From the NCBI RefSeq assembly GCF_001591585.1, contig NZ_BCVE01000006.1:227760-291759 (forward strand): 64,000 nucleotides of DNA, read 5' to 3'. The notes below the pieces were generated by a model, which worked only from the letters and a program-made list of their open reading frames with translations, made no database searches and was not told the origin of the DNA. Below, in pieces: positions 1 through 8,528 of this stretch. The DNA comes from Niallia circulans NBRC 13626. Its GTDB lineage: Bacteria > Bacillota > Bacilli > Bacillales > Cytobacillaceae. The position numbers were made by a program, and so were the translations under genes. The stretch's first letter is position 1; each line of letters begins with the position of its first letter.

Positions 1-83
1 ACGATCCAGAAGACGAGAAAACATGGCAATTTGAAAAGAAAGTTCCTTTAAATAAGATTTTGCCGAAAGTTAAGGCAAAATAA
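1..83 (+). CDS. ispH: IspH (HMBPP reductase), C-terminal end, 5' partial
   Basis: Only the last 26 codons are present, in frame 3, ending at TAA 81-83. The terminal residues KVPLNKILPKVKAK resemble what I recall of the Bacillus IspH (LytB/YqfP) C-terminus. IspH is an iron-sulfur enzyme that makes IPP and DMAPP in the last step of the methylerythritol phosphate pathway. Position supports the call, since ispH (yqfP) neighbours yqfO in B. subtilis. It is convergent with yqfO and followed by its own terminator. The catalytic part lies outside the window, so the call rests on a short tail plus synteny. Confidence 0.7.
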   Translation, partial: DPEDEKTWQFEKKVPLNKILPKVKAK

Positions 84-90
84 TGTATAG

Positions 91-131
91 AACAAGCGCT
101 CTCTTCTTTAAATGGAGTGCTTGTTTTTATT
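91..131 (+). terminator. Rho-independent terminator after ispH
   Basis: An 11-bp stem (AACAAGCGCTC with GAGTGCTTGTT, one G-T pair) at 91-101/115-125 is followed by a T-rich run. It starts 8 nt after the ispH stop. Confidence 0.85.
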
Positions 132-139
132 TTGGTACA

Positions 140-385
140 TTCTCTCTTTATGAACGCTTGTTTTCTTCCTTCACTGGTAATTTCGGCGTTCACCCCCTTT
201 TATGAACACCACTTTGCTCTCTTCCCTCTCCGATTTCGGCGTTCATTCCTTTCATGAACGCCATTTTGCTCTCTTCCCTCTTAGGTTTCGGTGTTCATCC
301 CTTTCATGAACACCGCTTTACTCTTTTCTCTCTCTAACTTCGGCGTTCAACTCCTTTTTCAGCGTTCCCCCTTGAAAAACGCCCC
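140..385. repeat. Tandem array of ~52-bp units with palindromic cores
   Basis: Four units carry a core of the type GGCGTTCA ... TGAACGCC, with left arms at 185, 238, 290 and 342 (period 52-53 bp) and right arms at 203, 255, 307 and ~373. A fifth half unit (TGAACGCT) sits at 151, again 52 bp from the next arm. Pyrimidine-rich spacers (TTTGCTCTCTTCCCTCT type) link the units. Unit 3 has both arms changed together (GGTGTTCA/TGAACACC), so pairing is kept. Unit 1 pairs through G-U only in the minus-sense transcript. The array lies between two convergent terminators and encodes nothing I recognise. Confidence 0.85.
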
Positions 386-404
386 TTGTATACTTTCTTT
401 ACAA

Positions 405-457
405 AGAAAAAAGCAGACATTCCCTTGGTCTCCCTCCAAAAGTTTGTCCGCTTTTTA
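405..457 (-). terminator. Terminator of the trmK-yqfO unit
   Basis: In the minus-strand transcript an AAAAAGCGGACA arm (445-456) pairs with TGTCTGCTTTTT (408-419) through one G-U pair, ending in a U-rich tail. It lies just downstream of the yqfO stop. Confidence 0.75.
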
Positions 458-470
458 CCTTGAATCTAGA

Positions 471-1586
471 TTATACAAATGTAAAAGGATCGGTGTGAGT
501 TAAGGAAGGGAAAATTTCCACATCATATCCTTTCTCATCACACATCCTCTTTAAAACTTTTGTTACACCATTCTTCATCACTTTTTCAACATTGTGTCCT
601 GGATCAATAATATTTAGTCCCGCTGCTTGGGCATCATGGGCAACATGATAATACATATCCCCTGTAATATAGACATCTGCCCCTTTCATTAAAGCATGTG
701 AATAATACTTATTGCCGTCTCCACCTAATACTGCTACTTTTTTAACTCGAGAATCTAAATTCCCCACTACACGTATTCCATTTACATCAAGGACTTTTTT
801 GACATGGTCAGCAAATTCTCCCAGTGTTGTCTCTTCTACTCTTCCAATACGCCCTAATCCAAACTGCTCTCCTTTTATCTGTAAATCATAAATATCATAA
901 GCCACTTCCTCATATGGATGTGCCTTTACCATTGCTCTTACTATTTTCTTTTCTTTCGAAGCAAGATAAACCGATTCTATCTTGACTTCTTCTACTTGCT
1001 CCAGCTTATTAACACTTCCTATATAGGGAACAGCTCCTTCCAATGGCTGAAACTCTCCAATTCCTTCCGTCGAAAAAACGCAGTGACTATAATTCCCTAT
1101 TGATCCTGCGCCTGCATCGCCAATCGCCTTTTTCACTTGTTCTACATGTTCTTTCGGGACATATACTACTAATTTCTTTAATTTTTCTTCATAAGTAGGA
1201 ACTAAAACTTCCGCATCCTGAATGCCTAGAGCGTCACTTAAAAGGTCATTTACCCCGCCTTTTGCAACATCAAGATTCGTATGAGCAGCATATACAGCAA
1301 TATCATTCTTAATTAATTTATGCATTAATTTTCCTGCTGGATTGTCCATTGTTATTTTAGAAAGAGAGCGAAAAATAGGAGGATGGTGAGCAATGATTAA
1401 ATCCACTTTTTTTGATATTGCTTCTTCGACTACCTCATCGAGAACGTCTAGAGCAATCATAACACGTTTTACTGGCCTACTTAAGTCTCCCACCTGCAGC
1501 CCGATTTTATCTCCTTCCATTGCATAAACTTTAGGGGAAAATTGTTCAAATAAAGATATTATTTCATAACCATTAATATTCTTCAT
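471..1586 (-). CDS. yqfO: Nif3-like dinuclear metal-centre protein YqfO
   Basis: 371 residues, matching the long Bacillus form of the Nif3/GTP cyclohydrolase 1 type 2 family, in which a PII/CutA-like domain is inserted in the middle. Metal-ligand motifs are visible: AHHPPIF around residues 66-72, HTNLD around 102-106, and a C-terminal GHNVEK near 329. Family structures are toroidal hexamers binding two metal ions; the physiological reaction is not settled. The ATG has an upstream GAGGTGAT SD. It overlaps the 3' end of trmK by 14 nt, so the two are translated from one message, an arrangement conserved in Bacillus. Confidence 0.9.
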   Translation of the reverse strand: MKNINGYEIISLFEQFSPKVYAMEGDKIGLQVGDLSRPVKRVMIALDVLDEVVEEAISKKVDLIIAHHPPIFRSLSKITMDNPAGKLMHKLIKNDIAVYAAHTNLDVAKGGVNDLLSDALGIQDAEVLVPTYEEKLKKLVVYVPKEHVEQVKKAIGDAGAGSIGNYSHCVFSTEGIGEFQPLEGAVPYIGSVNKLEQVEEVKIESVYLASKEKKIVRAMVKAHPYEEVAYDIYDLQIKGEQFGLGRIGRVEETTLGEFADHVKKVLDVNGIRVVGNLDSRVKKVAVLGGDGNKYYSHALMKGADVYITGDMYYHVAHDAQAAGLNIIDPGHNVEKVMKNGVTKVLKRMCDEKGYDVEIFPSLTHTDPFTFV

Positions 1587-2283
1587 TGTTTATCACCTCA
1601 TCCACTAATTTTATCTTATTCTGTAGTTCGGTCCGTTTCTGCATATTTTCCACTGAGTCAGGTGCAGATTCTAACTGATCAAGAATTCTTTGCCAATTCT
1701 TTTTCTCAAGCTTCCATTTTTTAACGAATGCTGCATCTTTTTCTTTCATTAAAAATGGTCCAAATAATAAGGCTCTTTCTTCGGATAAAGATGGAGATTC
1801 CCCTTTTTCCGCTACTAGAACCTCGTATATTTTCCCATCCTCTTCTAAAATTTCTTCTGCCACTAAAGTCCAGTTATTTTTTAATAGCCACTCGCGAATT
1901 GAAAATGCACTAATATTGGGCTGGAGGACTAATCTCTGCACAGATTGTAATTTATCTTTTCCATTTTCCAAAATGGATGTAATTAATGCCCCTCCCATTC
2001 CTGCAATGGTAATACAATCTACTTCATTTTCTCCAATTACTTCTAAACCATTTCCTTTGCGTACAGATATTTTCGAAGTAAAACCTTCTTGTTTTACTTG
2101 TTTAATCGCTGATTGATATGGTCCTTCCACCACCTCACCTGCAATGGCAGACTGAACTTCTTTTCTTTTTACCATATAACATGGCAAATAAGCATGGTCT
2201 GAACCAATATCCGCAAATTTTGAATTTCTAGGTATGTATTTAGCAACGGTTTCTAATCGTTTTGATAATCTATCTGTATTCAT
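1573..2283 (-). CDS. trmK: tRNA (adenine(22)-N1)-methyltransferase TrmK
   Basis: SAM-dependent methyltransferase that makes m1A22 in tRNA. The N-terminal Rossmann domain has motif I ADIGSDHAYLP (about residues 24-34) and a catalytic-loop region TIAGMGGALI; a helical C-terminal domain follows. I place the start at ATG 2283 (236 aa, about the B. subtilis length) because a GGGGGAT SD lies just upstream. A GTG four codons earlier overlaps that SD. It overlaps yqfO. Confidence 0.92.
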   Translation of the reverse strand: MNTDRLSKRLETVAKYIPRNSKFADIGSDHAYLPCYMVKRKEVQSAIAGEVVEGPYQSAIKQVKQEGFTSKISVRKGNGLEVIGENEVDCITIAGMGGALITSILENGKDKLQSVQRLVLQPNISAFSIREWLLKNNWTLVAEEILEEDGKIYEVLVAEKGESPSLSEERALLFGPFLMKEKDAAFVKKWKLEKKNWQRILDQLESAPDSVENMQKRTELQNKIKLVDEVINNEEY

Positions 2284-2305
2284 TATATCCCCCACATTTC
2301 AAGTT

Positions 2306-2848
2306 CTAGTTAAACATATACTTGGATACAACAAGTATGACTAATAAAAAGGCTCCAATATAAGCAGAAATCGTAAAATATAGCAGTTTATACCTTTTAC
2401 CGCACATATACCAAAATAAACAATTAAGAAATAAAATGATATATAAAAATATTATTTCATTTACAAAAAAGTATAAAACAAATGCTACACTGAATAAAAG
2501 AAAAATAATAGCAGCAACAGTGGCTGGGATATCTACATTTAACTGTTTTTTATTATACAAAAAAATACCGACAAAACAAAAAATCAGAAAAATTAGTGAA
2601 ATAGCCATTTGCAAAATAAAAGACAATTCAGTAAAATATAATAAAAATATAGTTATTGGGATGAAAGAAAAAAATAGTAAAGAAGAAAGTAAGAAACCCC
2701 TTCTTTTTTTACTAATTGTATTTTCCTCTACCCCATTACCTTCAGTATATAGGGTAAGTAAATAATCACAATAATGTTCTGGAAGCATTTTATTTTCTTT
2801 CCAATAAGCGATTTCCTTAACAATAATCGTTTTTCGCTGATCTTGCAT
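2306..2848 (-). CDS. Unidentified multi-pass membrane protein in the cccA position
   Basis: 180 residues. A soluble N-terminal stretch of about 45 residues (with WKENKMLPEHYCDYLL) is followed by roughly five hydrophobic segments (about residues 53-73, 76-95, 107-129, 131-147, 154-177). I do not recognise the family. It lies 22 nt upstream of trmK on the same strand, in the slot that holds cytochrome c550 gene cccA in B. subtilis. No CxxCH haem motif is present, so it is not a cytochrome c. The ATG is preceded by AGGAAGTGA, a good SD. Function unknown. Confidence 0.7.
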   Translation of the reverse strand: MQDQRKTIIVKEIAYWKENKMLPEHYCDYLLTLYTEGNGVEENTISKKRRGFLLSSLLFFSFIPITIFLLYFTELSFILQMAISLIFLIFCFVGIFLYNKKQLNVDIPATVAAIIFLLFSVAFVLYFFVNEIIFLYIILFLNCLFWYMCGKRYKLLYFTISAYIGAFLLVILVVSKYMFN

Positions 2849-2904
2849 TTTTAAGTATCACTTCCTGTAGTTTAAATTAAGTAAACCAAGAAAAAATAAA
2901 ACCT

Positions 2905-2953
2905 TAAAAAAAAGAAATAGCCACTTCTTACAGGAAGTAAACTATTTCTTTAT
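2905..2953 (-). terminator. Terminator of the yqxD-dnaG-sigA operon
   Basis: A nested hairpin: CTATTTCTTT/AAAGAAATAG (2942-2951/2911-2920) encloses a second stem formed by ACTTC and GAAGT. A run of A on the plus strand (T on the transcript) follows at 2905-2913. It starts about 40 nt after the sigA stop. Confidence 0.85.
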
Positions 2954-2990
2954 AGGATCGTACTTGAAGACCACTTAAACCTTTGGCAAC

Positions 2991-4115
2991 TTATTCTAAG
3001 AAATCTTTTAATCGTTTGCTTCTGCTTGGGTGTCTTAACTTTCTTAATGCTTTTGCTTCAATTTGACGAATACGCTCACGTGTAACACCAAATACTTTAC
3101 CAACTTCTTCTAGTGTACGTGTACGACCATCGTCTAGTCCAAAACGCAATCTTAACACATTTTCTTCTCTATCTGTTAGTGTATCTAATACATCTTCTAA
3201 TTGCTCTTTAAGCAATTCATATGCAGCATGCTCTGAAGGAGAAGTAGCATCTTGGTCCTCAATAAAATCGCCTAAATGGGAATCGTCTTCTTCACCAATC
3301 GGTGTTTCTAAGGAAACTGGCTCTTGAGCAATTTTTAATATCTCTCTTACCTTATCTGGTGATAAATCCATATCTTCTCCAATTTCTTCTGGAGATGGTT
3401 CGCGGCCAAGATCCTGTAGTAATTGACGTTGAACACGTATCAATTTATTAATGGTTTCCACCATATGAACAGGAATACGGATTGTTCTTGCCTGGTCGGC
3501 AATTGCACGCGTAATTGCTTGACGAATCCACCATGTTGCATACGTACTAAATTTAAATCCTTTTTCATAATCAAATTTTTCAACAGCTTTAATTAAGCCC
3601 ATGTTACCTTCTTGGATTAAATCAAGGAATTGCATTCCACGGCCAACATAGCGTTTGGCAATACTTACAACTAAACGTAAATTAGCTTCTGCTAAACGAC
3701 GTTTTGCTTCTTCGTCACCTTGTAAAATACGTTTTGCTAGGTTTATTTCTTCTTCTGCTGAAAGCAAATCAACTCTTCCGATTTCTTTCAAATACATACG
3801 AACTGGATCATTTATTTTTACACCTGGGGGAACACTTAAGTCATTTAAATCGAATTCTTCCTCCCCTTTAGCGAGTTCTTGGACATTTGGAGCTTCTTCT
3901 TCTCCATCACCAATTAATTCGACTCCCTGATCACCTAAAAATTCATAAAACTCATCCATCTGGTGTGAATCTAATTCAAAACTAGATAATTTCTCCGCAA
4001 TATCATCATATGCGAGCACACCTGTTTTCTTACCTACTTCTGTTAATTGTTCCTTTACCTGATCAAGGGTTAGTTCCGTTTCAATCTCTTTTGAACGGGC
4101 AGACTTTTCAGCCAT
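2991..4115 (-). CDS. sigA: Primary sigma factor SigA (sigma-70/RpoD)
   Basis: 374 residues, close to B. subtilis SigA (371). Visible regions: 1.2 ([13 protein letters not shown]), 2.1-2.4 ([52 protein letters not shown]), 3 ([15 protein letters not shown]) and 4.2 with the -35-reading helix ([20 protein letters not shown]). The start is the ATG at 4115, 7 codons inside the longest frame, because an in-frame GGAAGGAGGGGG stretch upstream is the SD. It directs core RNA polymerase to housekeeping promoters. It is the last gene of the macromolecular synthesis operon, 39 nt after dnaG. Confidence 0.98.
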   Translation of the reverse strand: MAEKSARSKEIETELTLDQVKEQLTEVGKKTGVLAYDDIAEKLSSFELDSHQMDEFYEFLGDQGVELIGDGEEEAPNVQELAKGEEEFDLNDLSVPPGVKINDPVRMYLKEIGRVDLLSAEEEINLAKRILQGDEEAKRRLAEANLRLVVSIAKRYVGRGMQFLDLIQEGNMGLIKAVEKFDYEKGFKFSTYATWWIRQAITRAIADQARTIRIPVHMVETINKLIRVQRQLLQDLGREPSPEEIGEDMDLSPDKVREILKIAQEPVSLETPIGEEDDSHLGDFIEDQDATSPSEHAAYELLKEQLEDVLDTLTDREENVLRLRFGLDDGRTRTLEEVGKVFGVTRERIRQIEAKALRKLRHPSRSKRLKDFLE

Positions 4116-4154
4116 ATGTCCCCCTCCTTCCAAAAAATCAAGACAATAATATAC

Positions 4155-5969
4155 CTATTTTAACGTTTTTTCTAATAATAGAACTTCCATGCCAATTTGT
4201 GCAGCTTTTATATAGTCATTTTGACGTTCTGCTTCTTTAAGCATTTGTTTTTTTTCCTTTATTTCAAGCAGTTTTTCATAATTAGTGACTTGTTTCATAT
4301 AATCACTAATTTCTAATTCACTTACCTCTTCATTCACTTCCATCATTTCGATCTCGGCTACAATCCGCTGCAAATCTGGATCATCAATAAAATTCATAAA
4401 TGAACTTGTATCAGTGCCTAGACCCTTTTCATAAAAAGCAAGGAGATAAGTAAAAATTGCTTGATGTTCATCAATATTAAATGCTCTTCCCTGTAATGAG
4501 CTTTGCACTTTGTAGGCAATATCCTCACTTTTAAACATATGTGCAAGCAGTCTTTTTTCTGCAGTATGATATGCGGGTAATAATCCGGCTGCTCTTTTTT
4601 TTACTGTATATTGTTTTACAGGAACAACCGTTTTTTCATCAACATATTCATTTGGACTTGATTGTTCCATCTGCATTTCCTGCTGCTTTAATGCCTCTAA
4701 AGATAGCGAAAATTCATCCGCCAATTGTCTTAAATAGAGGTCTTTTTCAACCGCCTTATCCAGTTTAGCAATTTCTCCTATTACTTCTTCTATATAGGCG
4801 AGTTTATCTCCTTCATTTTGAAGATTTTTCCCTCTTCGATAGTACAGCATTTTAAATCCCATAAAAGGAATACTTCCATGAAGAATTTCCTGCTGTAGTT
4901 TATCTTCCCCAAATTTGTTCACATAATCATCAGGGTCCATTCCATCTGGTAACATTACTACTTTAACAACACAATTAGCCTTAGTAAGAAGCTGTCCTGC
5001 ACGAAAGGCCGCTTCTATCCCTGCTGAATCAGAATCATAACAAATCGTTATATTTCGCGCGTTTCTTTTTAGAATTGCGATATGCTCTTCCGTTAAGGAC
5101 GTACCCATTGTCGCAACACTATTTTCCACTCCCGCTCTATTAGCAGCTATAACATCTGCAAACCCTTCAAATAAAACAGCTTGTTGTAGCTTCCTTATAA
5201 TCGGCCTTGCTTTATGAAAATTGTAAAGTGTATTGCTTTTATTAAAAATTGGTGTTTCGGGACTGTTAAGATATTTGGGATTATTATCCCCTAATGCACG
5301 TCCCGAAAACGCAATTGTGTTACCATTTCGATCACTGATTGGGAAGATGATCCGATCGCGGAAACGATCATAATATTTTTCATCCCTCTCACTTTTTACA
5401 ATCAAACCAGCTTTTTCTAGTAGTGAAACATCGAATTTACGTTTCCCTAAAAACTTCACAGCTAAATCCCAAGAGTTTAATGTATAGCCTATTTGGAACT
5501 TTTCAATAATAGGTAATGTAAAGCCCCTATTAGTTAAATATTCCAATGCGTGCTGACCATCCTTTGTATTTACGAGCAAATGATGGTAGAATTTAGATAA
5601 TAATTCATGTGCATCAATCATTTGCTGTAAATCATTGGGGATAGCTAGTTTTTTTTCCAATTCATTGATTTCAATTCCTAAATCAATGCTTGCTCTGTCT
5701 GCAAGACTTGTAGCTACTTCTACAAAAGAAGTGCCTTCTAAATCCATTAGAAAGGTAAATACATTTCCACCTGCATGACAGCCAAAGCAATGGAATATCT
5801 GCTTATCTGGCGATACAGTAAAAGAAGGTGTTTTTTCGCCGTGAAAAGGACAAAGACCGATGAAATTGCGCCCTTGTCTTGTAAGGGATACATGTTCTCC
5901 AATGATCTCTACAATATCAGTTGCCTGTTTAATTTCATTAAGTTTTTCTTCAGGAATGCGCGCCACCAT
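4155..5969 (-). CDS. dnaG: DNA primase DnaG
   Basis: 604 residues (B. subtilis 603). The N-terminal CHC2 zinc ribbon has C40, H43, C61 and C64 (LCPFHGEKTPSF, FHCFGC). A DnaG catalytic core and TOPRIM domain follow (FEGFADVIAA, CYDSDSAGIEAAFRA with acidic metal ligands). The C-terminal ~150 residues are the helicase-binding domain. It synthesises RNA primers at the fork with DnaB/DnaC helicase. An AGGGAGATG SD precedes the ATG. It sits between yqxD and sigA as in B. subtilis. Confidence 0.98.
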   Translation of the reverse strand: MVARIPEEKLNEIKQATDIVEIIGEHVSLTRQGRNFIGLCPFHGEKTPSFTVSPDKQIFHCFGCHAGGNVFTFLMDLEGTSFVEVATSLADRASIDLGIEINELEKKLAIPNDLQQMIDAHELLSKFYHHLLVNTKDGQHALEYLTNRGFTLPIIEKFQIGYTLNSWDLAVKFLGKRKFDVSLLEKAGLIVKSERDEKYYDRFRDRIIFPISDRNGNTIAFSGRALGDNNPKYLNSPETPIFNKSNTLYNFHKARPIIRKLQQAVLFEGFADVIAANRAGVENSVATMGTSLTEEHIAILKRNARNITICYDSDSAGIEAAFRAGQLLTKANCVVKVVMLPDGMDPDDYVNKFGEDKLQQEILHGSIPFMGFKMLYYRRGKNLQNEGDKLAYIEEVIGEIAKLDKAVEKDLYLRQLADEFSLSLEALKQQEMQMEQSSPNEYVDEKTVVPVKQYTVKKRAAGLLPAYHTAEKRLLAHMFKSEDIAYKVQSSLQGRAFNIDEHQAIFTYLLAFYEKGLGTDTSSFMNFIDDPDLQRIVAEIEMMEVNEEVSELEISDYMKQVTNYEKLLEIKEKKQMLKEAERQNDYIKAAQIGMEVLLLEKTLK

Positions 5970-6009
5970 TTTCTAACACATCTCCCTACTTATTGCCTAC
6001 TTTAATGAA

Positions 6010-6471
6010 TTATTCGACGTGTCCAGTCGAATCTCCTTCATTTTTCGACAAAATCCTTATAAAATTTCTTCTAAATTTTTGTCGATCCTCCTCTGTAAAT
6101 GGTTTAGGCCCTTTTCCATATACCCCTTTTCGCCTTGCTTTAGCAGATAAATAACGCATATCTAATGCAGTATTTATCGTTTCTTCCTCATAGATTACTC
6201 CTCTAGGTGAAAGAACAGTAACTTGCTTTAGCAATAAAGTGGAGGCCAAGCCAATATCTTGAGTCACGACAATATCCTGTTTCTTGGTAGCATTCATAAT
6301 AAATAAATCAACAGCTTCTTTATCACTATCCACATATTTCCATTTTCGTCCGTCATTCTCCCGCTTCATATGGGCGTAGGAAGCAACGAACTGTAATTCA
6401 TAATGATAATAAGAAGCTATTTCGACAATATCTTCTTTTACAGGACAGGAATCAGCATCAACATAAATCAT
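6010..6471 (-). CDS. yqxD: UPF0178 (YaiI/YqxD) family protein
   Basis: 153 residues of the YaiI/YqxD/DUF188 family, related to PIN-like nucleases. It opens with the conserved IYVDADSCPVK and has VVTQDIGLA and LSPRG motifs with acidic residues typical of a PIN-like site. No activity has been firmly assigned. It is the first gene of the yqxD-dnaG-sigA operon, 40 nt before dnaG. The SD before the ATG is weak (AGGA). Confidence 0.9.
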   Translation of the reverse strand: MIYVDADSCPVKEDIVEIASYYHYELQFVASYAHMKRENDGRKWKYVDSDKEAVDLFIMNATKKQDIVVTQDIGLASTLLLKQVTVLSPRGVIYEEETINTALDMRYLSAKARRKGVYGKGPKPFTEEDRQKFRRNFIRILSKNEGDSTGHVE

Positions 6472-6847
6472 GTGTTTTCCTAATGTACTATTAATTCTAC
6501 ATCACTCCACATATTCCTTCTTCCTAAATTATTTTTTCACGAAAGAAGTAATGTCGAAAATTTTTTTATCCCTTCCCTTGACTTCTCACAATAAATAGTT
6601 TATTCGTAATAAGCCAAGTCTAAACCTAAAACATGATACTTTTTTATCACAATTTTTTATTATAGTATAAATCAGCTTGAAATTCCATCTTTTTTTATCT
6701 ATAATTATTCCTTTTAGATCATACTAGAACAAAAAATAAAATATAAGGAACTTTTCTGTTGGATAATAAGTACAAAACAGCCATAATGAAAAACTTGATT
6801 CTACTTTGGAGAACCAAGTCTTTACCACTTATTTTTATAAGAAAAAA
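6472..6847 (-). promoter_or_regulatory. Leader/promoter region of yqxD-dnaG-sigA (candidate sites)
   Basis: 376 bp without a gene, very AT-rich. Minus-strand candidates: a TATAAT -10 at 6659-6664 without a good -35, and a weak sigma-H-like pair at 6601-6627 (AGG element, then GAAT about 18-19 bp on). The second is of interest because B. subtilis has a sigma-H promoter here. The yqfL terminator occupies the far end (6787-6820). Exact start sites cannot be fixed by eye. Confidence 0.3.
6787..6820 (-). terminator. Terminator of ccpN-yqfL
   Basis: Minus-strand stem ACTTGGTTCT/AGAATCAAGT with one G-U pair (6810-6819/6793-6802), followed by TTTTTC. It starts about 28 nt after the yqfL stop. Confidence 0.8.
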
Positions 6848-7678
6848 CTAATTATCTGCATTATACTTAGAGCGATAATATAAATTGTGTATAATATTTG
6901 CTGTTTCTTCCACTGCTTTATTCGTAACATCGATAACCGGGCAGCCGATGCGATTTACGATATCATCAAAATAGGTTAATTCTTCTTTTATTCTTTCAAT
7001 TTGCGCATAGCTTGCTTGATCACTTAAACCCAGAGAAATAAGGCGCTCTTTTCTAATATTGTTTAATTTCGTCGGGCTTATTTTTAAGCCAAAGCATTTA
7101 CTTGCTGGAACTTGAAAAAGTTCTTTTGGCGGATCAACCTCTGGCACGATTGGAACATTTGCCACTTTCACTCTTTTATGTGCCAAAAATTGCGATAAAG
7201 GTGTTTTGGATGTTCGTGATACACCAATTAAGATAATATCTGCCTTTTCTAACCCTCTTGGATCCCTGCCATCATCATATTTCACAGCAAATTCTATTGC
7301 TTCTACTTTTTTAAAATAATCTTCATCAAGTTTGCGGACAAGCCCTGGTTCATATAAAGGCGTCTTTCCCCATAAAACTTGGAATTGATCGATAATCGGA
7401 CCAATTATATCACAGGCGTATACGCCTTCTTGGCGAGCCAATTCACTCATATAATTGCGAACTTCTGGTTTAACAAGCGTATAAGCAATCATCCCATGTT
7501 CCATTTTAGCTTGCATAACTACTTCATGTATATTCGATTTATCTTCCACAAACGGGAATCTTTTAATTAATACATTTACGTTATGTCCAGAAAATTGGCT
7601 AATTGCTGCTTTTGTTACTAGTTCAGCTGTTTCACCAACTGAATCAGATACAACATAGATAATTTGTCTTTCAGTCAT
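6848..7678 (-). CDS. yqfL: PPDK regulatory protein YqfL (DUF299 kinase/pyrophosphorylase)
   Basis: 276 residues of the bifunctional PPDK regulator family, which phosphorylates (ADP as donor) and dephosphorylates pyruvate phosphate dikinase. The nucleotide loop GVSRTSKTP lies at residues 152-160. In B. subtilis, which lacks PPDK, YqfL modulates CcpN-dependent control of gluconeogenesis. The chosen ATG at 7678 follows a GGAGG SD; a TTG five codons upstream lies before that SD. It overlaps the end of ccpN by 8 nt, so the two are co-translated. Whether this genome has PPDK cannot be judged here. Confidence 0.93.
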   Translation of the reverse strand: MTERQIIYVVSDSVGETAELVTKAAISQFSGHNVNVLIKRFPFVEDKSNIHEVVMQAKMEHGMIAYTLVKPEVRNYMSELARQEGVYACDIIGPIIDQFQVLWGKTPLYEPGLVRKLDEDYFKKVEAIEFAVKYDDGRDPRGLEKADIILIGVSRTSKTPLSQFLAHKRVKVANVPIVPEVDPPKELFQVPASKCFGLKISPTKLNNIRKERLISLGLSDQASYAQIERIKEELTYFDDIVNRIGCPVIDVTNKAVEETANIIHNLYYRSKYNADN

Positions 7679-8321
7679 TATGTTCCTCCACAATTCCTTT
7701 ACGATTGTTAGACAAGTCTACAAACGCCCTAGTAATATTTGTTTTCGAAACTCTTCCTATTACAAGAAGACCATTTTCATTTTTTTCTACAACTGGAAGT
7801 GCATCTATTTCGTGATCCATTAACTTGCAGCCAACATCTACTAAAATCTCTTCTTTAAAACAATATGTGACATTCGGCATTCTTGTCATAATAATCGCGA
7901 CAGGCAAAGAGTTTAACTCTTGTTTACCAATGCTTGCTCGTAATAGATCTTTGCGGGAAACAACTCCAGTTAATGTGGAAGCTTCATCAATAACAAATAT
8001 AGTTCCAACATCTTCTGTGAACATAATGACAATGGCATCATAGACAGAGGAATTCTCGTGAACAACTACTGGATGTGAATAATAATCTTTCACAAGGATA
8101 TTACGGATATTATCAATTACTAGCCGCTCTGAGTTCTTGCCTGTATAGAAGTAGCCTACACGTGGTCTTGCATCTAAAAATCCAGCCATTGTTAATATCG
8201 CTAAATCTGGTCGAAGTGTAGCTCTTGTTAAGTTTAATTTATCCGCAATATGCTCGCCCGTTATCGGCCCATTTTCTTTTACAATTTCAATAATTTTTTC
8301 TTGACGTTTATTCAGTTCGAT
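7671..8321 (-). CDS. ccpN: Transcriptional repressor CcpN (HTH plus tandem CBS domains)
   Basis: 216 residues if started at ATC 8321. The N-terminal winged HTH ([20 protein letters not shown], then RPDLAILT) corresponds to B. subtilis CcpN. Two CBS domains follow (around residues 75-135 and 140-200). CcpN represses gapB and pckA during glycolysis. The first ATG in frame (8189) would delete the whole HTH. In the conserved frame a TAG lies at 8325-8327, and no ATG, GTG or TTG exists before the HTH. ATC 8319-8321 is 8 nt after the SD AAGGTGGTG and aligns with the expected N-terminus, so an ATC start is inferred. A mutation or sequencing error is the alternative. Confidence 0.85.
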   Translation of the reverse strand: MELNKRQEKIIEIVKENGPITGEHIADKLNLTRATLRPDLAILTMAGFLDARPRVGYFYTGKNSERLVIDNIRNILVKDYYSHPVVVHENSSVYDAIVIMFTEDVGTIFVIDEASTLTGVVSRKDLLRASIGKQELNSLPVAIIMTRMPNVTYCFKEEILVDVGCKLMDHEIDALPVVEKNENGLLVIGRVSKTNITRAFVDLSNNRKGIVEEHND

Positions 8322-8364
8322 TTCCTATTCACCACCTTCATTTAGGTAACGATATCTACTAACT

Positions 8365-8395
8365 ATTATATACGAAATAGCCAGAATCAAAAGAA
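8365..8395 (-). promoter_or_regulatory. Candidate sigma-A promoter of ccpN-yqfL
   Basis: A minus-strand TATAAT -10 at 8365-8370 lies about 45 nt upstream of the inferred ATC start. The -35 is poor: TTTTGA 16 bp or CTTTTG 17 bp upstream. Confidence 0.4.
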
Positions 8396-8474
8396 AAAGA
8401 ATCTAAAGATAACTCTTTTGCTACAACCATATTTAACATTCAAGTACATATTCATTATGCCTAATCATAACAAA

Positions 8475-8515
8475 AGGAAACTAGGTAGGGGAATCCCCTG
8501 CCTAGCTTTTTGTTA
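8475..8515 (-). terminator. Terminator of glyQS
   Basis: A 12-bp GC-rich stem (CTAGGTAGGGGA region with its complement, 8481-8505) flanked by T-rich stretches on both sides, 14 nt after the glyS stop. Confidence 0.88.
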
Positions 8516-8528
8516 AACTATCTAGTTA

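Noticed and set aside
140..385. CRISPR array
   Set aside because: Spacers are also repeated, the period is 52-53 bp, units are imperfect and no cas genes are present.
291..503. 70-codon plus-strand frame
   Set aside because: It covers the hairpin-repeat array, the yqfO terminator and the antisense end of yqfO; low-complexity product.
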